A DNA stretch of 64,000 bases from assembly GCA_002633005.1 (NCBI GenBank), contig NMRA01000394.1, positions 186,001 to 250,000 on the forward strand. Direction: 5' to 3'. The notes beneath the pieces were generated by a model, which worked only from the letters and a program-made list of their open reading frames with translations, was not told the origin of the DNA and did no database searches. This document shows, one piece after another, positions 1-12,318 of this stretch. A program made the translations under genes and the position numbers. Each line of letters begins with the position of its first letter. Within the stretch, counting starts at the first letter, position 1. Source of the stretch: Phoronis australis. Lineage: Eukaryota; Phoronida; Phoronidae.

Positions 1-812
1 TCGCCCGAGGGGTGTTAGACCCGAGGGTGATAATTCTCCAAAATACAAGAGGGCTCTTGATAAGGTGATAAGGAGGATAACGACTGAGAACACGTAATAA
101 TCTATTTATACCACATACTGAACGAGAAACATTGCACTGAATCGATCTACTTTTCTCGACTCGCCTCGGCTTTGTTACCACTTTCTATGTCAGAGGCCCG
201 GGGTGGGAGGTCGTGACCTATTAAGAAGAGCCGAGCTATTTTTGTCAAATAATGCTTTTACTCAAAACCAATTGAAAACTTAAACAAAACAGAAATAAAG
301 TGAATCTATAAATTAAGGTTTAGCAAATATTATAGCTTACTAAACAGTTTATCACGCTAATCTTCGACCATGAAAATATTATATGCTAAAGTAGGTTACC
401 ACTGGCAACTGAGTATAATGCTCAAGTCCAAGGATCCCGACGACACGAAATGGAGATCAATGATTTACAGGTCAAGTGATAGAACATAAGAGGAAATTTT
501 TACTGAATTAAAATATCGTTTTAATGGAAATTATGCGTCTTGTTTTCCATAGCGTATAAATATCGGTACAATACCCTTTGTTGAACATGCAATCGTTGCA
601 CGTGCTCATTTAGGTATTCTATTTTCACGCTCGATGACGTCAGCCGCTGAGAGGTGCAGTGGTAAAGCCTACGACCCGAAACTCTTCCGGCCAGCGCTCG
701 AAACCGGCCTCGGTTCCCGCAAAAATGTTATCTCACTCGTGAGATAACCAAATGGGTTAATATACGGTTGTACTGGCCATTTGATGCTAATAATGTGGTA
801 TAAAGTAACTTA
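1..812 (+). repeat. Dispersed repeat family 1, copy 1 (left end cut by the window edge)
   Basis: This stretch aligns in the same orientation with 45985-46690. Shared blocks include GATAATTCTCCAAAAT, TATTTATACCACATACTGAA, the AAAATATCGTTTT block, TGACGTCA, a tRNA-like segment and a terminal TAAT..TGTGGTATAAA. Copy 1 has about 70 extra bases at 722-785, including a palindrome. No protein is encoded. The tRNA-like part suggests a composite SINE or non-autonomous element. Confidence 0.8.
645..720 (+). repeat. tRNA-derived SINE head inside repeat family 1
   Basis: A box A-like sequence (GCAGTGGTAAAGCC) is followed about 35 nt later by a degenerate box B (GCGCTCGAAACCGG). The equivalent block in the second copy has the classic GGGTTCGAAACC. 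Acceptor stems do not pair, so this is not a functional tRNA gene but a Pol III-type SINE head. Confidence 0.6.
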
Positions 813-3800
813 TTTACTAAGTTTATGATTAGCCATCAAGGTACAGTAGATATCAATCGCTAAAAAATTGCCCCTCAGTAGTCAGGTTTGTCCCCAAATC
901 CACGTCGATTGCATTCTCCTCAATATGAAACACAAGCTAGCTTTCATGAAGATACGCCAAATAATTTGTACTTAGCAACATTGGAAAAATGTAAAGCATA
1001 CAACATTGCCACCAGGAGGCACTTTGGAGCAGGAACCGTCCGATAGCCTGCACTATTTCTTGTCAAAAATAGACTTGCCAAATTCTACAAATGTCCTACA
1101 CAAGAGTTCATAAGATGCAGTTGCAGGCGCAAAGACGAAACGAAAATGCCACTCCTAGAAGCAGGATTCGGAAACGTAAGAAACTCATGGACAGTCGTCA
1201 TCTTCCCACAAGGAACACATTTACAAGCTTTCATCGTCGTCTTTAGCACGGTTTGGGCTATTGAGAGATGGACAGTAAAAGCGGCTACTAGGATTCATTG
1301 AATACTTCGAATCTATCTGAAAAGGAAAAGGTGGTGTCTTTTCCTTAACAGACATCCATTTCCAAATTTCATAAAATCCGTCCAACTCCGACGACACAAA
1401 AGAAAATGTTAAAAATGCACAAAAATTAACTAGGGAGCTCAGCGATAGTCGGATTTGTTCGAAAGTCGTCGCCATCTGTTGCCAATTTCATAGAAACCCA
1501 AAAAATTGCCACCAGAAGGAGTCACGGTAGTCGCAATTGTCCAAAATCATCACCAGCCCTCCTCTTCCCATTAGGAATTCTGTACAAATTTACATAACCG
1601 TCCTCAGTGTAATTTGACGGACTCGAAAACAGTAACATGTTGAATCCACCAGATAACAAGAAAGCAGTTTCGTCTCAATAGATACCTGCTAAATTTCACG
1701 AATGTCCGTCAAGGAAATACAAATATACAGGAGAAAACATGAAAAAAATAAAATTGGGGATACTCCAGTATTCAGGTGCGTTTGAAAATTGCTCACGCCG
1801 TCCTAGATATGACAGAGACACACATCTGTAAATTCTCACGAAGCTTCATCCAGGTTCTTTTGAGAAATACTGCTGCGGACGCCGGACAGACGGAAGGGTA
1901 CATAAAATCATAAAAACTTTATGACATTTGATTTAGTTGTTCTCTTAAGTTCAAATTAATAACTAAAAGTAGTTTGTCACTGAATAATAATGCTACAATA
2001 GTGTTCCGTTAGACTGCATTTCTCCCTGTTTTTTTAACCTAGTTATTCAGAAAAATTGGTCGTTTCAACAATAATTCACATATGTCTAGCAAAATTTATT
2101 ATATTTATTGTCAGGGAACTTCAGATACGAAATATACACCAAGCTGCAAAAAATATTTAGCAGAACCACATTTAACCGCATGGAAACTTGTTTACTTCTT
2201 ATCAGTCAGTGGTCAAAGATTATAGAGCTGTCACTCAAATCGAATTTCCCAGCAGGCATAGACCAGTTCCATATGTACCCTCGGTCCTTTCATTCACCAA
2301 GTCGCAATAATATGGAGTCAACGAAGTGTACATATAGGAAACAAAGTCAAAAAGCAGTTTTGACATTGAAGGAGTTGTGCTTCAGCAAGCAATTCGGCCG
2401 AATGCATCGACTTCGAATCGCCTCACGGTCTCTTTGTTACTTTTTTCACGAACAAAGCAAGTTGTGAAAAAGGATGAATTCATTGATTTGATCAGTAATT
2501 TGACATTTTGCTGTTTTTATCTCATGTTCACGGCGCGCTTTAGCAACCGACTCGATTTATGTTTCGATTTCGTGCTTGGTTTAGCATCAGTTTCCCCTGA
2601 GAGTGGTGTGTATCACAATGAACTGTTGACCTCCTGAACAGCTGACCCTCCCTTGACCTAGCTTGGCTCGAGGCATATTTACAAAAGTAAAACGTTTTAG
2701 TGATAATTAAGTTAATTACGCACTGCACATTCAGTTGACAATGCGAGAGAATGCTCAAATAGCGAACATGGTTAAGGCATGTAAAGTTGACCAAAAACAA
2801 GCTTTCACCGAATTTAGCGATAACTGTCACAATTTGAAGACTCGCAACGTTTTCTGCTTTTTCTCGGCTTCGCCAAATAGATCAAATTTGACCTTAGGAA
2901 CACAAGTTCTAGAAAACTACAAGGGGAATTTAACTAAAACTATCGAATTTCAATATCTTCCATCTATCTAAGAAACAAGATTTTCTTTTTAAACGCCTAG
3001 TAGTTTTTGAGGACCGTGAGATACATGAATACGGTTGCTATTTTTACAAAAATTCTTACGTTTTGCCATAATTTGGCATAGAAACAAAAAATGAGTAGTC
3101 GCAAATCCCTAAAAGCGTTTTCATGTAAATTGTGAAATTTCCATTTAAACGGTTTTCATTAAAATCCACCAAGGGGTTAGTTTGCTGTTGATGTACCTGC
3201 TGAAAATGAAATATTGACTTTAAAAAGGTGTTAACGTAATACTAATAAAGGCACCAAATAAAGGTTGAGATAACCTCATTACTATGTCCAAGCAACCCCG
3301 AGTAGATGTTAAATGATTTGGAAAGTTTTAAATATGCATCAGAGTAATATCGAAGGATTTTTGGCGATCGTTCACCTGATGACATCTTCCTACATGTACA
3401 TGTAAAAATACTTAATCCTGTCACGTGCACAAATAATCAGGAAAAATAACTTGTTCATTCTAAAGAACTCAAGGAAAATGTCATCGTTGAGTGGCGTGAC
3501 TGTCCGATTTCGAATAAAAATCCCTAAGCGCAATTGTTGTAAGTTCAGGGAGAACATCGTTAAGAAAATTGAAGGTTTTCCTACGCAATTTTTACCTTCT
3601 TGGGAAAACAAAACAAGTTTAGCATGTAAGGACAATTATGAGATCGATTTTATAAGCGTAAAAGACATTATTCTATATGATGATCCCTGAAGCACCGAAA
3701 CAGTTTAACGCTGCTACACAGACGTTACCTGCCAAATTTTTAATTCATCCTACTCGAAGTTGGAGAAGTGGTCTTAACTTGTTCCTATTAGGATGATTTT

Positions 3801-4285
3801 TGTGCTTGGAATAACCGGTTGGTGCCCGCCGAGTCGAGTTTTGTAGTTGTGTTTGGTGTCTAGTAGATAACTAACTGTCAGTTGTTTCCAAAACCGGTTC
3901 GAATTTGAGATATGAACAATTCAAAGCAAGTAGTAAACAGTTAAGTGGTCAAAAGCAAAATCTGGCCTCATTTTGGACAACATGTAGGTTCATTAAACAG
4001 CAGCGTCGGTTTTTCTGCTAATTTTCCAAGGATTCAGTTTTGGGTTAGTCACAATCGAACCTGGGAGTAATTGGTCCTAGGGTGGAACCGTTTAAATTTT
4101 GGCGAAAATGGCAGATCGAGAGGTTGGATAGGGTGCAGTGTCCGAAGCTTGTGAGACCAGGTACGGGACTGGGAGTTGGGGGTGACTCGCGAGCATATCA
4201 AATAACTACGCTCCCAAACTTTGTAAAACTTACGGTCCATTATTCTGTGAAGGAACTGCAACTTTCACTTATTTGTTCACCTTAC
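813..4285. other. No gene recognised; expected site of the nAChR 3' exons
   Basis: I looked on the minus strand for the next receptor exon (TM3 with a YF..M..V motif, then the cytoplasmic loop and TM4) and saw none. Short open frames here have no recognisable domain. The remaining exons probably lie left of position 1 or are too short and divergent to spot by eye. Confidence 0.5.
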
Positions 4286-4551
4286 CAATTAACGGAACTG
4301 CAGCCGAGTTTGGCGGCATCGTTTCCGCCACCAACAGCAGAAATACGGTCAATGAGAGCATGCACGTGACTAGCAGCGATACTTTCTCTCCTGAGTCTGG
4401 TGGAAGGAGAAACCCCATGGCGGTAGTAGCGATGATTACAACACACGGTAGCAGTAAGTTGAATATATAGAACAGCGGCCGTCTCCGCATGATAATCGAG
4501 AAGGTCAAGATCGGGTATGGCTCAGGGCAACAGCCGTAGAATTGCACCTTT
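4286..4551 (-). CDS. nAChR alpha-type subunit, exon with loop C, TM1 and TM2
   Basis: This exon encodes the end of the ligand-binding domain and the first two membrane helices of a pentameric cation channel opened by acetylcholine. It has the loop C signature [10 protein letters not shown]: the vicinal cysteines that define alpha subunits, with the flanking tyrosines. The pre-TM1 RRR, a TM1 with the conserved NLLLPC motif, and a TM2 starting DSGEKVSL and ending LLVAETMP follow. The intermediate-ring Glu (-1'), Leu at 9' and Glu at 20' are present, and there is no Pro insertion, which predicts cation selectivity. The acceptor is TTTTAG before 4551. The donor GTAAGG follows 4286, so the exon ends in phase 1 after PLI-G. 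It joins in frame to the 9119-9391 exon across a split Arg codon (AG|A). Confidence 0.97.
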
Positions 4552-5321
4552 CTAAAACAAAACAGAATATAGGCGCCACGTTATTGTTAGTTTCTGTTCC
4601 AATTCACTTCTAACAGCATAAATCTCCTGAAGAACATATCTGGATTAGGTTTATAGTGATTACAAGGAAATGAGTCGCAGGGAGAGAACAAGGGAGGATT
4701 TCAAGTTAATGTTAAATAATTCATCCATCCATGCCTTTCAGCAGTTCCTTTATGATTCCATTCGTTGGACTAATTCATATTAAACACTGCTCTCATTTAT
4801 TTGTTAACTTTGTTATGTCCATTAACTTGAGTGTATTTCGCCGGGAAGCATGCGAAGACTACCCCTGGGAAATCAACATGTTAAGCAGGTATCACAAAAC
4901 ATAACTGAGCCAATGAATTGAATCAATTGTCAATGAAATAATGTCAATAGGGAAGACCAGAGACTGTAACGAGTTGACCGTTTACGCTTAATTACTGATC
5001 ATTAGAACGAAAATTAAGTGAGTTATGAAAACGTGCGTTTGCTACAGAACTTTTAATAGTTTCAAATATATATAAAGGGGGGCGGAAATATGCTTTTATT
5101 AAATCTACGAATGCATGAGTTAAAATAAAAACTATGTTGTTATGTGCATACACATGTACAATGCATTTATTCGAACCGTTGCAGATGAGTTGTCAAAAGA
5201 GAACCCCTCAAGTTAAGGAAATCGTGAATTACCACATCTGGAAGTAAATTAAATGATTTCCGGCAAAACATTTAGAGAACTAATCCATGGATTACTGGTA
5301 ACATTTTTCAGAAAACCACGC

Positions 5322-5677
5322 AAAAGGATACCAAACCCAATTTGTCCTATAAACAAATACATGTAGCAAATACGACATTCTCGTCCAATTCCATGAAACA
5401 AAATAATGCTCTATAACCCTCAACCGTATACCCCCAAAAACTTGGAGGAAATTTTGAAAATGCTTAGTCGAAGTCTACAAAAAGGGCAAGCGTCACCTAA
5501 GCTTGCGAGGAATTGCAAGGAAACTTGGAGAAAGACCACCCGCAAAGAATCATAACAACCAATCTGTGATACAGAGAGTATTGCGCTTTTAGTTGATTAC
5601 TGCTTTTATCTTCCACGATTGGCCAAATGATGCATTGGCAGGTGACAGAACGAGGATTGGATGAAATCATTAAAACA
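5322..5677 (+). repeat. Repeat family 2 (MITE-like), copy 1
   Basis: It starts AAAAGGATACCAAACCC and ends in a block resembling GAACGAGGATTGGATGAAATCAT. The same start, internal and end blocks recur at 25803-26449 and, inverted, at 53295-53725. Shared internal marks are the AAGCGTnACCTA..GC stretch and GACCACCC. There is no coding capacity. Confidence 0.75.
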
Positions 5678-6547
5678 GGTTTTGTGTAGTATACTTTTCA
5701 CCAAGGCCATGCCCTCCCAGTTAATCATATCTACACAGGTCTGCCCTCAAATTCGACTGCACAACTTTCGCCACAAAAATCGCTAGTAGCGTGACACCTT
5801 CCGGTCGGCATCCCTTATATATACCCCGTGGTTCACTCTTGTTGACAAGGTGACCTAATTAGCGTGCCAAAAGATATACGTAGCACGCTCGAGAGTCAAC
5901 GGGACACAATTTCATTTCCATTTAGCCCCGAAAAAATCTCATTGGACTAGCATCAGTCCAGCAAAACGTGCACTAGATTGGCCTTGGTCGTCTACCTACC
6001 CAAGTGATTTTGGTTATTTTAATTCAGGCAACGATTTCGAATCGATCGTGAAAATTCCGGAAATATCTGAAAACCAAATTATTACTATCCATCCAATAGA
6101 AAGTGTTCTAGGACGACGGACCGAAAGAAAATAACGATGGTTTGTTTAGTCTTGAGTTCGGTTGCTGCTTGAGACACAAAATTGGGTGGACTCTGGTCAG
6201 CAGACATCGCACTCACATGATGGAGTCTCCCAACATCCTTAGGTACACATATGCTGTATACTCATACCTAAGATTGATCCCTCCGGAACATTTGCTTTGG
6301 ACTCGGTGTGTATGTCACTGATTTTTCGAATACTGTCGATTAGTATATGAACGGCATTTATTGCGAACGTCAATTCATTAGTAAGACGTAACGAAATTGT
6401 TACCAGTATCTAACGTTACAGCTTATGTTATCTTTAAGTCATATACATGTATTAACCACGTTGAGACATCAATTTAACCGTAGACACTGGCACGTAAATC
6501 GGGTAAAAATCAATGCCTCGTCAACTTCTGTTACTATTCAGACCCAG

Positions 6548-6555
6548 TGACGTCA
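6548..6555. promoter_or_regulatory. Perfect CRE palindrome TGACGTCA
   Basis: This is the full CREB/ATF consensus, inside the nAChR intron between the loop B and loop C exons. Similar sites lie at 635, 22825, 46579, 53215 and 60228. Function is not shown by sequence alone. Confidence 0.3.
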
Positions 6556-8489
6556 TACAAACTGCACACTCGATAATTATTAACGGATACAGCGGCCGAC
6601 GAAGGTAAAAGCACTATAATATAGGCGTACATTAGCGTGCTTGGAATTTAGATATTCCCTAAAAATTAATTGCACCAGCTTTCAACAAGTGCCATTAAAA
6701 ATAGACCTGTAATTTGCCATAAAAACAACAAAACCAATAACGTATCACAGTCCACAAGAATTACACGAGAGGACGACGACCGGAAAGACCCACGTTCCTA
6801 GCGATAGTAAAAGTTCTCTGGTGCATTTTGCTAATTTGCAGATACAGTCACCACTGGGCTGCCGCAGCAATGACTATTTGCAATGATTTATCTAACTGGG
6901 CCTCGGACGAACTTTTTCTTTTGGATATCATTGATGAATAGGTGGCGTCGCGAGCATTTAATTGTAAACCATCGATCAAATATTATGGACCTATAACTGG
7001 AACAACTTAAGGGGAGACGCGATATTTGTTGTGTCTTGTCTGCCAGGTAGATACTGCAGAAATACTGTGATCATCGATTTGTCGTATATCTCAACATTGT
7101 TTCCTCTTGCTGTTTGTAAATTCATATTTATTAGCTTTTGTTGGTAAACCATCTTCAGTTTGCTCGAAGTTTTGAATTTTGAAGAACTCCAATGTCCAAA
7201 TTATTATAAAAAACACATTCGGTTGGAACTTTTCAACCCATTCTCCTGTTTGTGAGGGCAAGAATTACACGATGATCACTACTTAAATAGTGATACCTTT
7301 TGGCAATCAGCAGCTTCTCTGAAAATCCATAAGTCAAAACCGAACATCTAGTAAACTCTGTTGATTTTGTGTTGACGCAGTCTAAACTAGAGAAATATTC
7401 TCCAACAGGATAATATTTTAGAAAGGGTGCCATTGCAAACTGTTCATACATTTTCTAGAGTTAGCAAAATTGAACCCTGTACATATCAGCAATTTCGAAT
7501 CTGAAAAGATCGACGAAAACGTAAACCTCAGCTAAATCCTTTAATTCTTTGTGAGTCAATACTTCACACTGTTAGCAAGACTGATTATTCCGTACATTGT
7601 TATGTAATTTGACAAACGTTACACGCTCTGATATGTGAAACTGTATCAGTACTCGAGATAATGTGCAAGTGCCGAACGTGAAACATTAGAGTTAAATCGT
7701 TGAGCAACTTTAATTGCATTTGAAAGAAAATCGAATCATCGATTGCGGTAGGCCTTAAATAATCAACTGAATAGTACAAAGAATGGATAAAACAAACACA
7801 TTTCCAGCTGAAGATACACGTCGATGCACCTGTACAAGAAAGCGGCTTTCACGCTTAGTACCAATCTGTTGACACAAACGTAAATGTGCAAAGCCTTTGA
7901 GCAAAAGTATCTTTTCCCAAAAAGTAATATTTCCAGTGTAGGGTCATGGACCTAAATATGCGCATACACTATGAGAAGCTCCCGTGGCAAGGTGACACTG
8001 GTGGCCTAATTGTTTTAAGAAGAAGTTTTGAAAGAAGAGTGAAGCTTTATCTTCTTTAAGTGACATTGTCGACAAGAAAAGTGATTCTCTGTGATGAACC
8101 TCAGCGGAATCGAATTTGCAACGGGGGTAAAGTGAATGACAGACAATTTTATAGCTCCTGTCAAAGCCTGAGAGTTCAGCACATTGAACATCAATCCCAA
8201 AACCGCGTTTCTGGCGGTAAAACTGACATCGTTCCTATAATGAAAGCATTCAAGTAAATATAAAAAAAAACAATTTAGAATGAAAAAACACGACTGGGTT
8301 CGTTTCCTAGTAGAATATAGGAAACTGTATGCGGTAGCAATTATAGATTGTTTAAGTGTAAAATAATGTTACCCTTGAAGGCGTTGTTGGTCATTTTGAT
8401 ATGTTTTGTTTATCCCAAGGACTTCCTGACTCTTGTTATTGGAATTTTATATGAACGGAATTAATTATAACCACATATATGTCATTGCA

Positions 8490-8966
8490 GACAGTGAGCA
8501 CCGTCTCTAGCCGGCTCAATAGAGACGGTGTAGTTCCTATAGGAGCTTCATCCACCGGAAGGTTTTCGGCGAATGATGCCTCCCACCGACTAAGTCACGT
8601 TGTTATAAATAGGTCTACCGTATCGTCACAGAGAGACACCTTAGGAGATATGGCGTCATACATGTACCACCTGCCGTGCGCAATGTTATAAATGACCAGA
8701 TACCGATTTTGGGAAGTGAACGAAGCACTGCTCAAAGAAAAAGTTTGATAACGGGGGGAGTATTTGTTTGAGTAGGAAGAAATGAAAGACATCGACGGCC
8801 TCCTAAGGTTTCCCTTTATTAGCATAAGTTATTTAGAACAACGTGACTTTGATGTATTAGTCAGTGTGAGGCATAATTCGCCGAAAATGTTCCGCCTTAT
8901 GAACCGCCTATACGTGTAGGAGCTACACCGTCTCTATTGAGCAAGCTAGAGTAGGTGGTCACTGTC
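8490..8966. mobile_element. Foldback element with arms of about 115-130 bp
   Basis: The left arm (8490-8603) and right arm (8837-8966) are inverted copies. Shared blocks from outside inward are ACAGTGA.CACC, CTCAATAGAGACGGTGTAG, TTTTCGGCGAAT.ATGCCTC and AGTCACGTTGTT. The centre of about 230 bp has no recognised gene. The termini start with ACAGTG. I found no clear target-site duplication, so the superfamily is open. It sits in the nAChR intron. Confidence 0.8.
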
Positions 8967-9118
8967 CAGCGTCATTACTCAAGTCAAAACTAAACGACAT
9001 ATTCCTCAGCGCATTATATTATGATCAATCAAGCGTTAAACCAGTTGTTCATTTGAAATACACAATGTTTCGCAGAGACTCGCATGAGTTGATTTTTCTC
9101 TATGCATTAAATTCTCAC

Positions 9119-9391
9119 CTTGTCACCGGCACATCATAAATTGACCACTCTCCGTTGTTGTTAAATGAGCTGATATCTCCCGTGGCTGACCGATTTTGGA
9201 GGTCCAACTGTAATCCGTGCTGTGTCCAAGAACCCAGGGTAAGATTGCAGATTTGCTGGTCGTAGGGGAATTCGTCTATGTCTAAGTTGCAGGCGCTGGA
9301 GAGAGGTACAGGTGCCAACCACATCACGGACCCGTCAGGATAAAACGATACACTGTAGTCAAGCATTGGGGTCATTCCAATTTGTCCAACG
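9119..9391 (-). CDS. nAChR alpha-type subunit, Cys-loop exon (loops E, B and F)
   Basis: This exon encodes the central extracellular ligand-binding domain. The signature Cys-loop is intact: two cysteines with 13 residues between them, containing the FPYDQQ core (FPxDxQ). It is followed by NLTLGSW, which carries the loop B tryptophan of the aromatic box and an N-glycosylation sequon directly after the second loop Cys. Upstream, PDGSVMWLAP covers the loop E strand. Downstream, NGEWSIYDVPVT leads to loop C. The acceptor is AATTTCAG before 9391. The donor GTGAGAAT lies just below 9119. The phase fits both neighbours: GA|C (Asp) upstream and AG|A (Arg) downstream. At 273 bp it is longer than the matching vertebrate exons, suggesting an absent intron. 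Confidence 0.97.
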
Positions 9392-9811
9392 CTGAAATTA
9401 TTGAGATAAAGGCATTTAGACAAATTGACGATAGGAGAGCATACAATTTCTACATTCTATCCATCTAGAGTTAAACCACTTAGAGGATAGTGTGGGAGAC
9501 AACATGTGAAAAAACCGCCAAATTCGCCATTCGTCCACAGTGAGGAATCTTTATTGTGGCGCTGTTTTGGTCAGAACGGACAGTGCCAAGAGCGCTGCAA
9601 GCTCTGAGACAATTTGTCGCTAGTAAACATATACCCAGGGGACAATACTTCTGCTAGGCGTATTGCTGAAACAATTGTATCTGACCCATATACACCTCGA
9701 ATAGCACATGCAGGAGCCACAAGGTTGATTGTTCCTCAAAACCCGCTTCCAGACAGTGAAATTCTGACTTAATGTATACTCGGATCACATACTGACTGTA
9801 ACGCTATGATG

Positions 9812-11495
9812 GGCCGTTGGGAGAAAGTGTCGCCGTAAATCTGCGTGCGTAAATGAATTCTTCTTATTAGGACGTAAATTAATTATTTGCGATGTAAATT
9901 AGATTTTGTAGCGTAAAGTAATTTATTATGGCGTAAAATAATGAGATTTATGGCACTCTGACAAAAATCCTATTATTTGGGCAAATACCGTTATACAGCC
10001 CTTCATGCTTCATATCCAACCCCTGGTTAGTTCCTACCAAGTCCGATGGTTGCACTGTTTGTTCTTTCTCTCCAGCTTACTGTTGGCCCAGCCTCAAGCA
10101 ACAGTACATTCACTCGTAAGTTTTCCTAATTAGACAAGTTTATCTCTTGTAATTAAGGAACAGATCTGGTTCCTTCTGTGAAATATTTATTTGTAGAGCT
10201 GTGACCCTGAAATTGCCAATACAACTTAAAATATTTATTATTCTTGTTGTTTTATTTGTCCCCAATAATTACTTTACGCCGCACAAATTTACTTTACGCC
10301 GTGAAATATCGTGTGTTAATTCTTGTTAGAGACGTAAAGTAATTATTAAGAGGCTGGTGTAAATTACTTATTCCCGGCATACAGTAGTTATCTGCGGCCT
10401 AAAGCAATTATATGCGGCGTAAAGTAATTATATTCAGCGTATTATAACGACGTAAAGTATATGTTTACGGAGTAATTTAACGGCGTAAAGTAATTATTTG
10501 CGGCATAACTTAACAGTGTAAGGTGATTTTTTGAGTTGAAAAGTATTTTTGCGACATACAGTAATTTTTGCGGCATAAAGTTGTGATAGTTGTATATTTC
10601 ATATGTTTTAGAAATTATTCATGTTTGCAAAATATCAGAGTTTGCGGTGTCACCGTTAGACCATTGGTCACTGCTTGATAGTTAGGTTGTTTTTGGGGGC
10701 CAAATCTCAAGCAGAAGATGCATTAGTAACTGGTTCGAACCGGTTCTGTGTTCTGCTAAATAGAGGCACTGTTTTTTACTCCATTATAGTTTCTGCAGTG
10801 TATGGGGAATGTTGTATATCGGAGTTCCTATTTGCCATGTTAGGGGAGATTTGTAATTTACAAGCTATTGAGCTTGTTAGTAGTTATATGAGAAACATAC
10901 TGTATATATAAATTTGAGTCCAGTCGGTTGTGCTTTCTATATTTTACCATAAAATGCAGTCGGTTTCTGATGATTTTGTTTGTAAGGGTGTCGTACGGCG
11001 GCCATGTTGTTCCGTTTGGATGTGGCTCTTTTTGATGAAGAATTTAACTACATGAAGTGTGTTGTTTACTGTAACCTTATTATAGTGATCCACTGTTGAC
11101 GCTTAAGTAATATGGACCATTTCACATTTCAGTTCACTGAATATCTTTAATCGAAAGACCGTCGAAAAGCATCTAATTCACAATTATTTAGTAAGTGTTT
11201 GCTTATTGTTGTTTATCCATGTACAGTTACCTAGGATGTGTAATTTGTTTTGTAATATAGATGGATTGCTAATCAACTGTGTCTCCGAACTAATAATGTA
11301 GCAAACGTACAAGTATGTAAATGATACACTGTAGGTTTCAAACTGGTTCTATTCCATTGTAAAAGTTGTTTGTTGTTACGGGGTTGAACTCCGCGAATTA
11401 ATAATTTGCTAAAGCTACCGACAGTCTATATCGAGCCCCGTTACAAAGCAAATATTTGCGGCGTAATTTTACGGCGACATTTCCCGCCAACGGCC
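9812..11495. mobile_element. Non-autonomous DNA transposon, 28-bp TIRs and subterminal repeats
   Basis: The terminal inverted repeats at 9812-9839 and 11468-11495 match at 24 of 28 positions. Both begin GGCCGTTGG and end GTCGCCGTAAA. Inside lie many degenerate copies of a motif near GGCGTAAAGTAATTA. They run forward at 9840-9960 and 10320-10590 and inverted at 10262-10300, with a few variants at 11390-11470. Such subterminal arrays are typical transposase-binding regions. The middle (10600-11390) contains a 78-codon frame at 10675-10911 with no recognised domain, so the element appears non-autonomous. No clear target-site duplication is visible. It lies in the nAChR intron between the 110-bp and 273-bp exons. 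Confidence 0.75.
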
Positions 11496-11789
11496 ATTCA
11501 TGCAACGTTAACGTTTGCGCCTAGCACAACTGCTGCCAACACAGATGCAACACTGTGGACGTTCGCAAGGGTCACTTTTCCTGGAGCTTTGTTGGAGGTT
11601 TGAGTTAACCCCCGCGTTTTCGCTAACATTTCTAGAGCCAGACCGCTTACTTCAAGTACAGGGATAAGAGACCTTCGTTCTGTCGCTACCCTTTTATGGC
11701 AGAGAATGAGCCTGTTTTGACATCAATTGGAAGCGATTCGGGTGGTAAGGAAACAAAATAACTCCTGTCGAACCCCCCCCCCCCCCTTC

Positions 11790-11793
11790 NNNN
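11790..11793. other. Assembly gap (4 N) after a poly-C run
   Basis: A run of C followed by NNNN marks unresolved sequence in the intron. Open frames read across it are unreliable. Confidence 0.95.
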
Positions 11794-12208
11794 ATACACA
11801 GTGTTCAGCGAGAATGTTTCTCTTCTTGTGACTTTACTTTCATAATGCAGTGTGCAGTTATCCGGGAGTGAAACCCAACCCTCACGAAGGACAAGCAATC
11901 TCCCAACTCACCACAATAGGACTCTTACCACGCACAAAAACCTTACAACATAACCTTAACTCCAATCACACCAGACGCCCTTGCATGTACCACAGACAAT
12001 TTTTGAGCAAGTGTTCGAAAGAACATTACATAAAACTAGATCGGGCACTTTGGTCTCTAGCGCTATGTTTTGTCGTATCAAACACAGGTATAGCTGGTGT
12101 TCAGGTTCCGTGGCTATTTGCGTGAGGTAAGAGTTTCTTAGATTTGCAGTAGTGGTGAAGTGCTGTGGTACAAGTTGGTTTCCAGCCGTGCCTAACATAA
12201 GACCTTAC

Positions 12209-12318
12209 TCATTGTAAAGTGTGACGTCAGGTGTCCACACTTTCCTAGGCGACAAAAACAACGAAGAAACGCCACCGTAATTTGCGGGGTCCCAACGAAA
12301 ATATTCATCCGTCCAGTA
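12209..12318 (-). CDS. nAChR alpha-type subunit, 110-bp exon (loops D and A)
   Basis: It encodes YWTDEYFRWDPANYGGV followed later by KVWTPDVTLYN. This is the invariant WTDE..RWDP..YGG strand plus loop A (W-x-PD-x-x-LYN, with the aromatic-box tyrosine). The length of 110 bp equals the corresponding exon of vertebrate nAChR genes. The acceptor is TTTTTTTCAG. The donor GTAAGG lies just below 12209. It ends in phase 2, GA completed by C of the next exon, to give Asp. The sequence after the loop D tryptophan continues directly from the 45-bp exon with the correct W-x4-W spacing. Confidence 0.97.

Larger units (their letters stand above)
4552..9118 (-). other. nAChR intron between loop B and loop C exons
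   Basis: This 4.6-kb intron has canonical GT-AG ends. It contains a MITE-like element (5322-5677), one perfect TGACGTCA (6548-6555) and a foldback element (8490-8966). I see no convincing coding sequence in it. Confidence 0.85.

Noticed and set aside
2108-2467. 119-codon plus-strand frame
   Set aside because: No ATG start, no domain, irregular composition.
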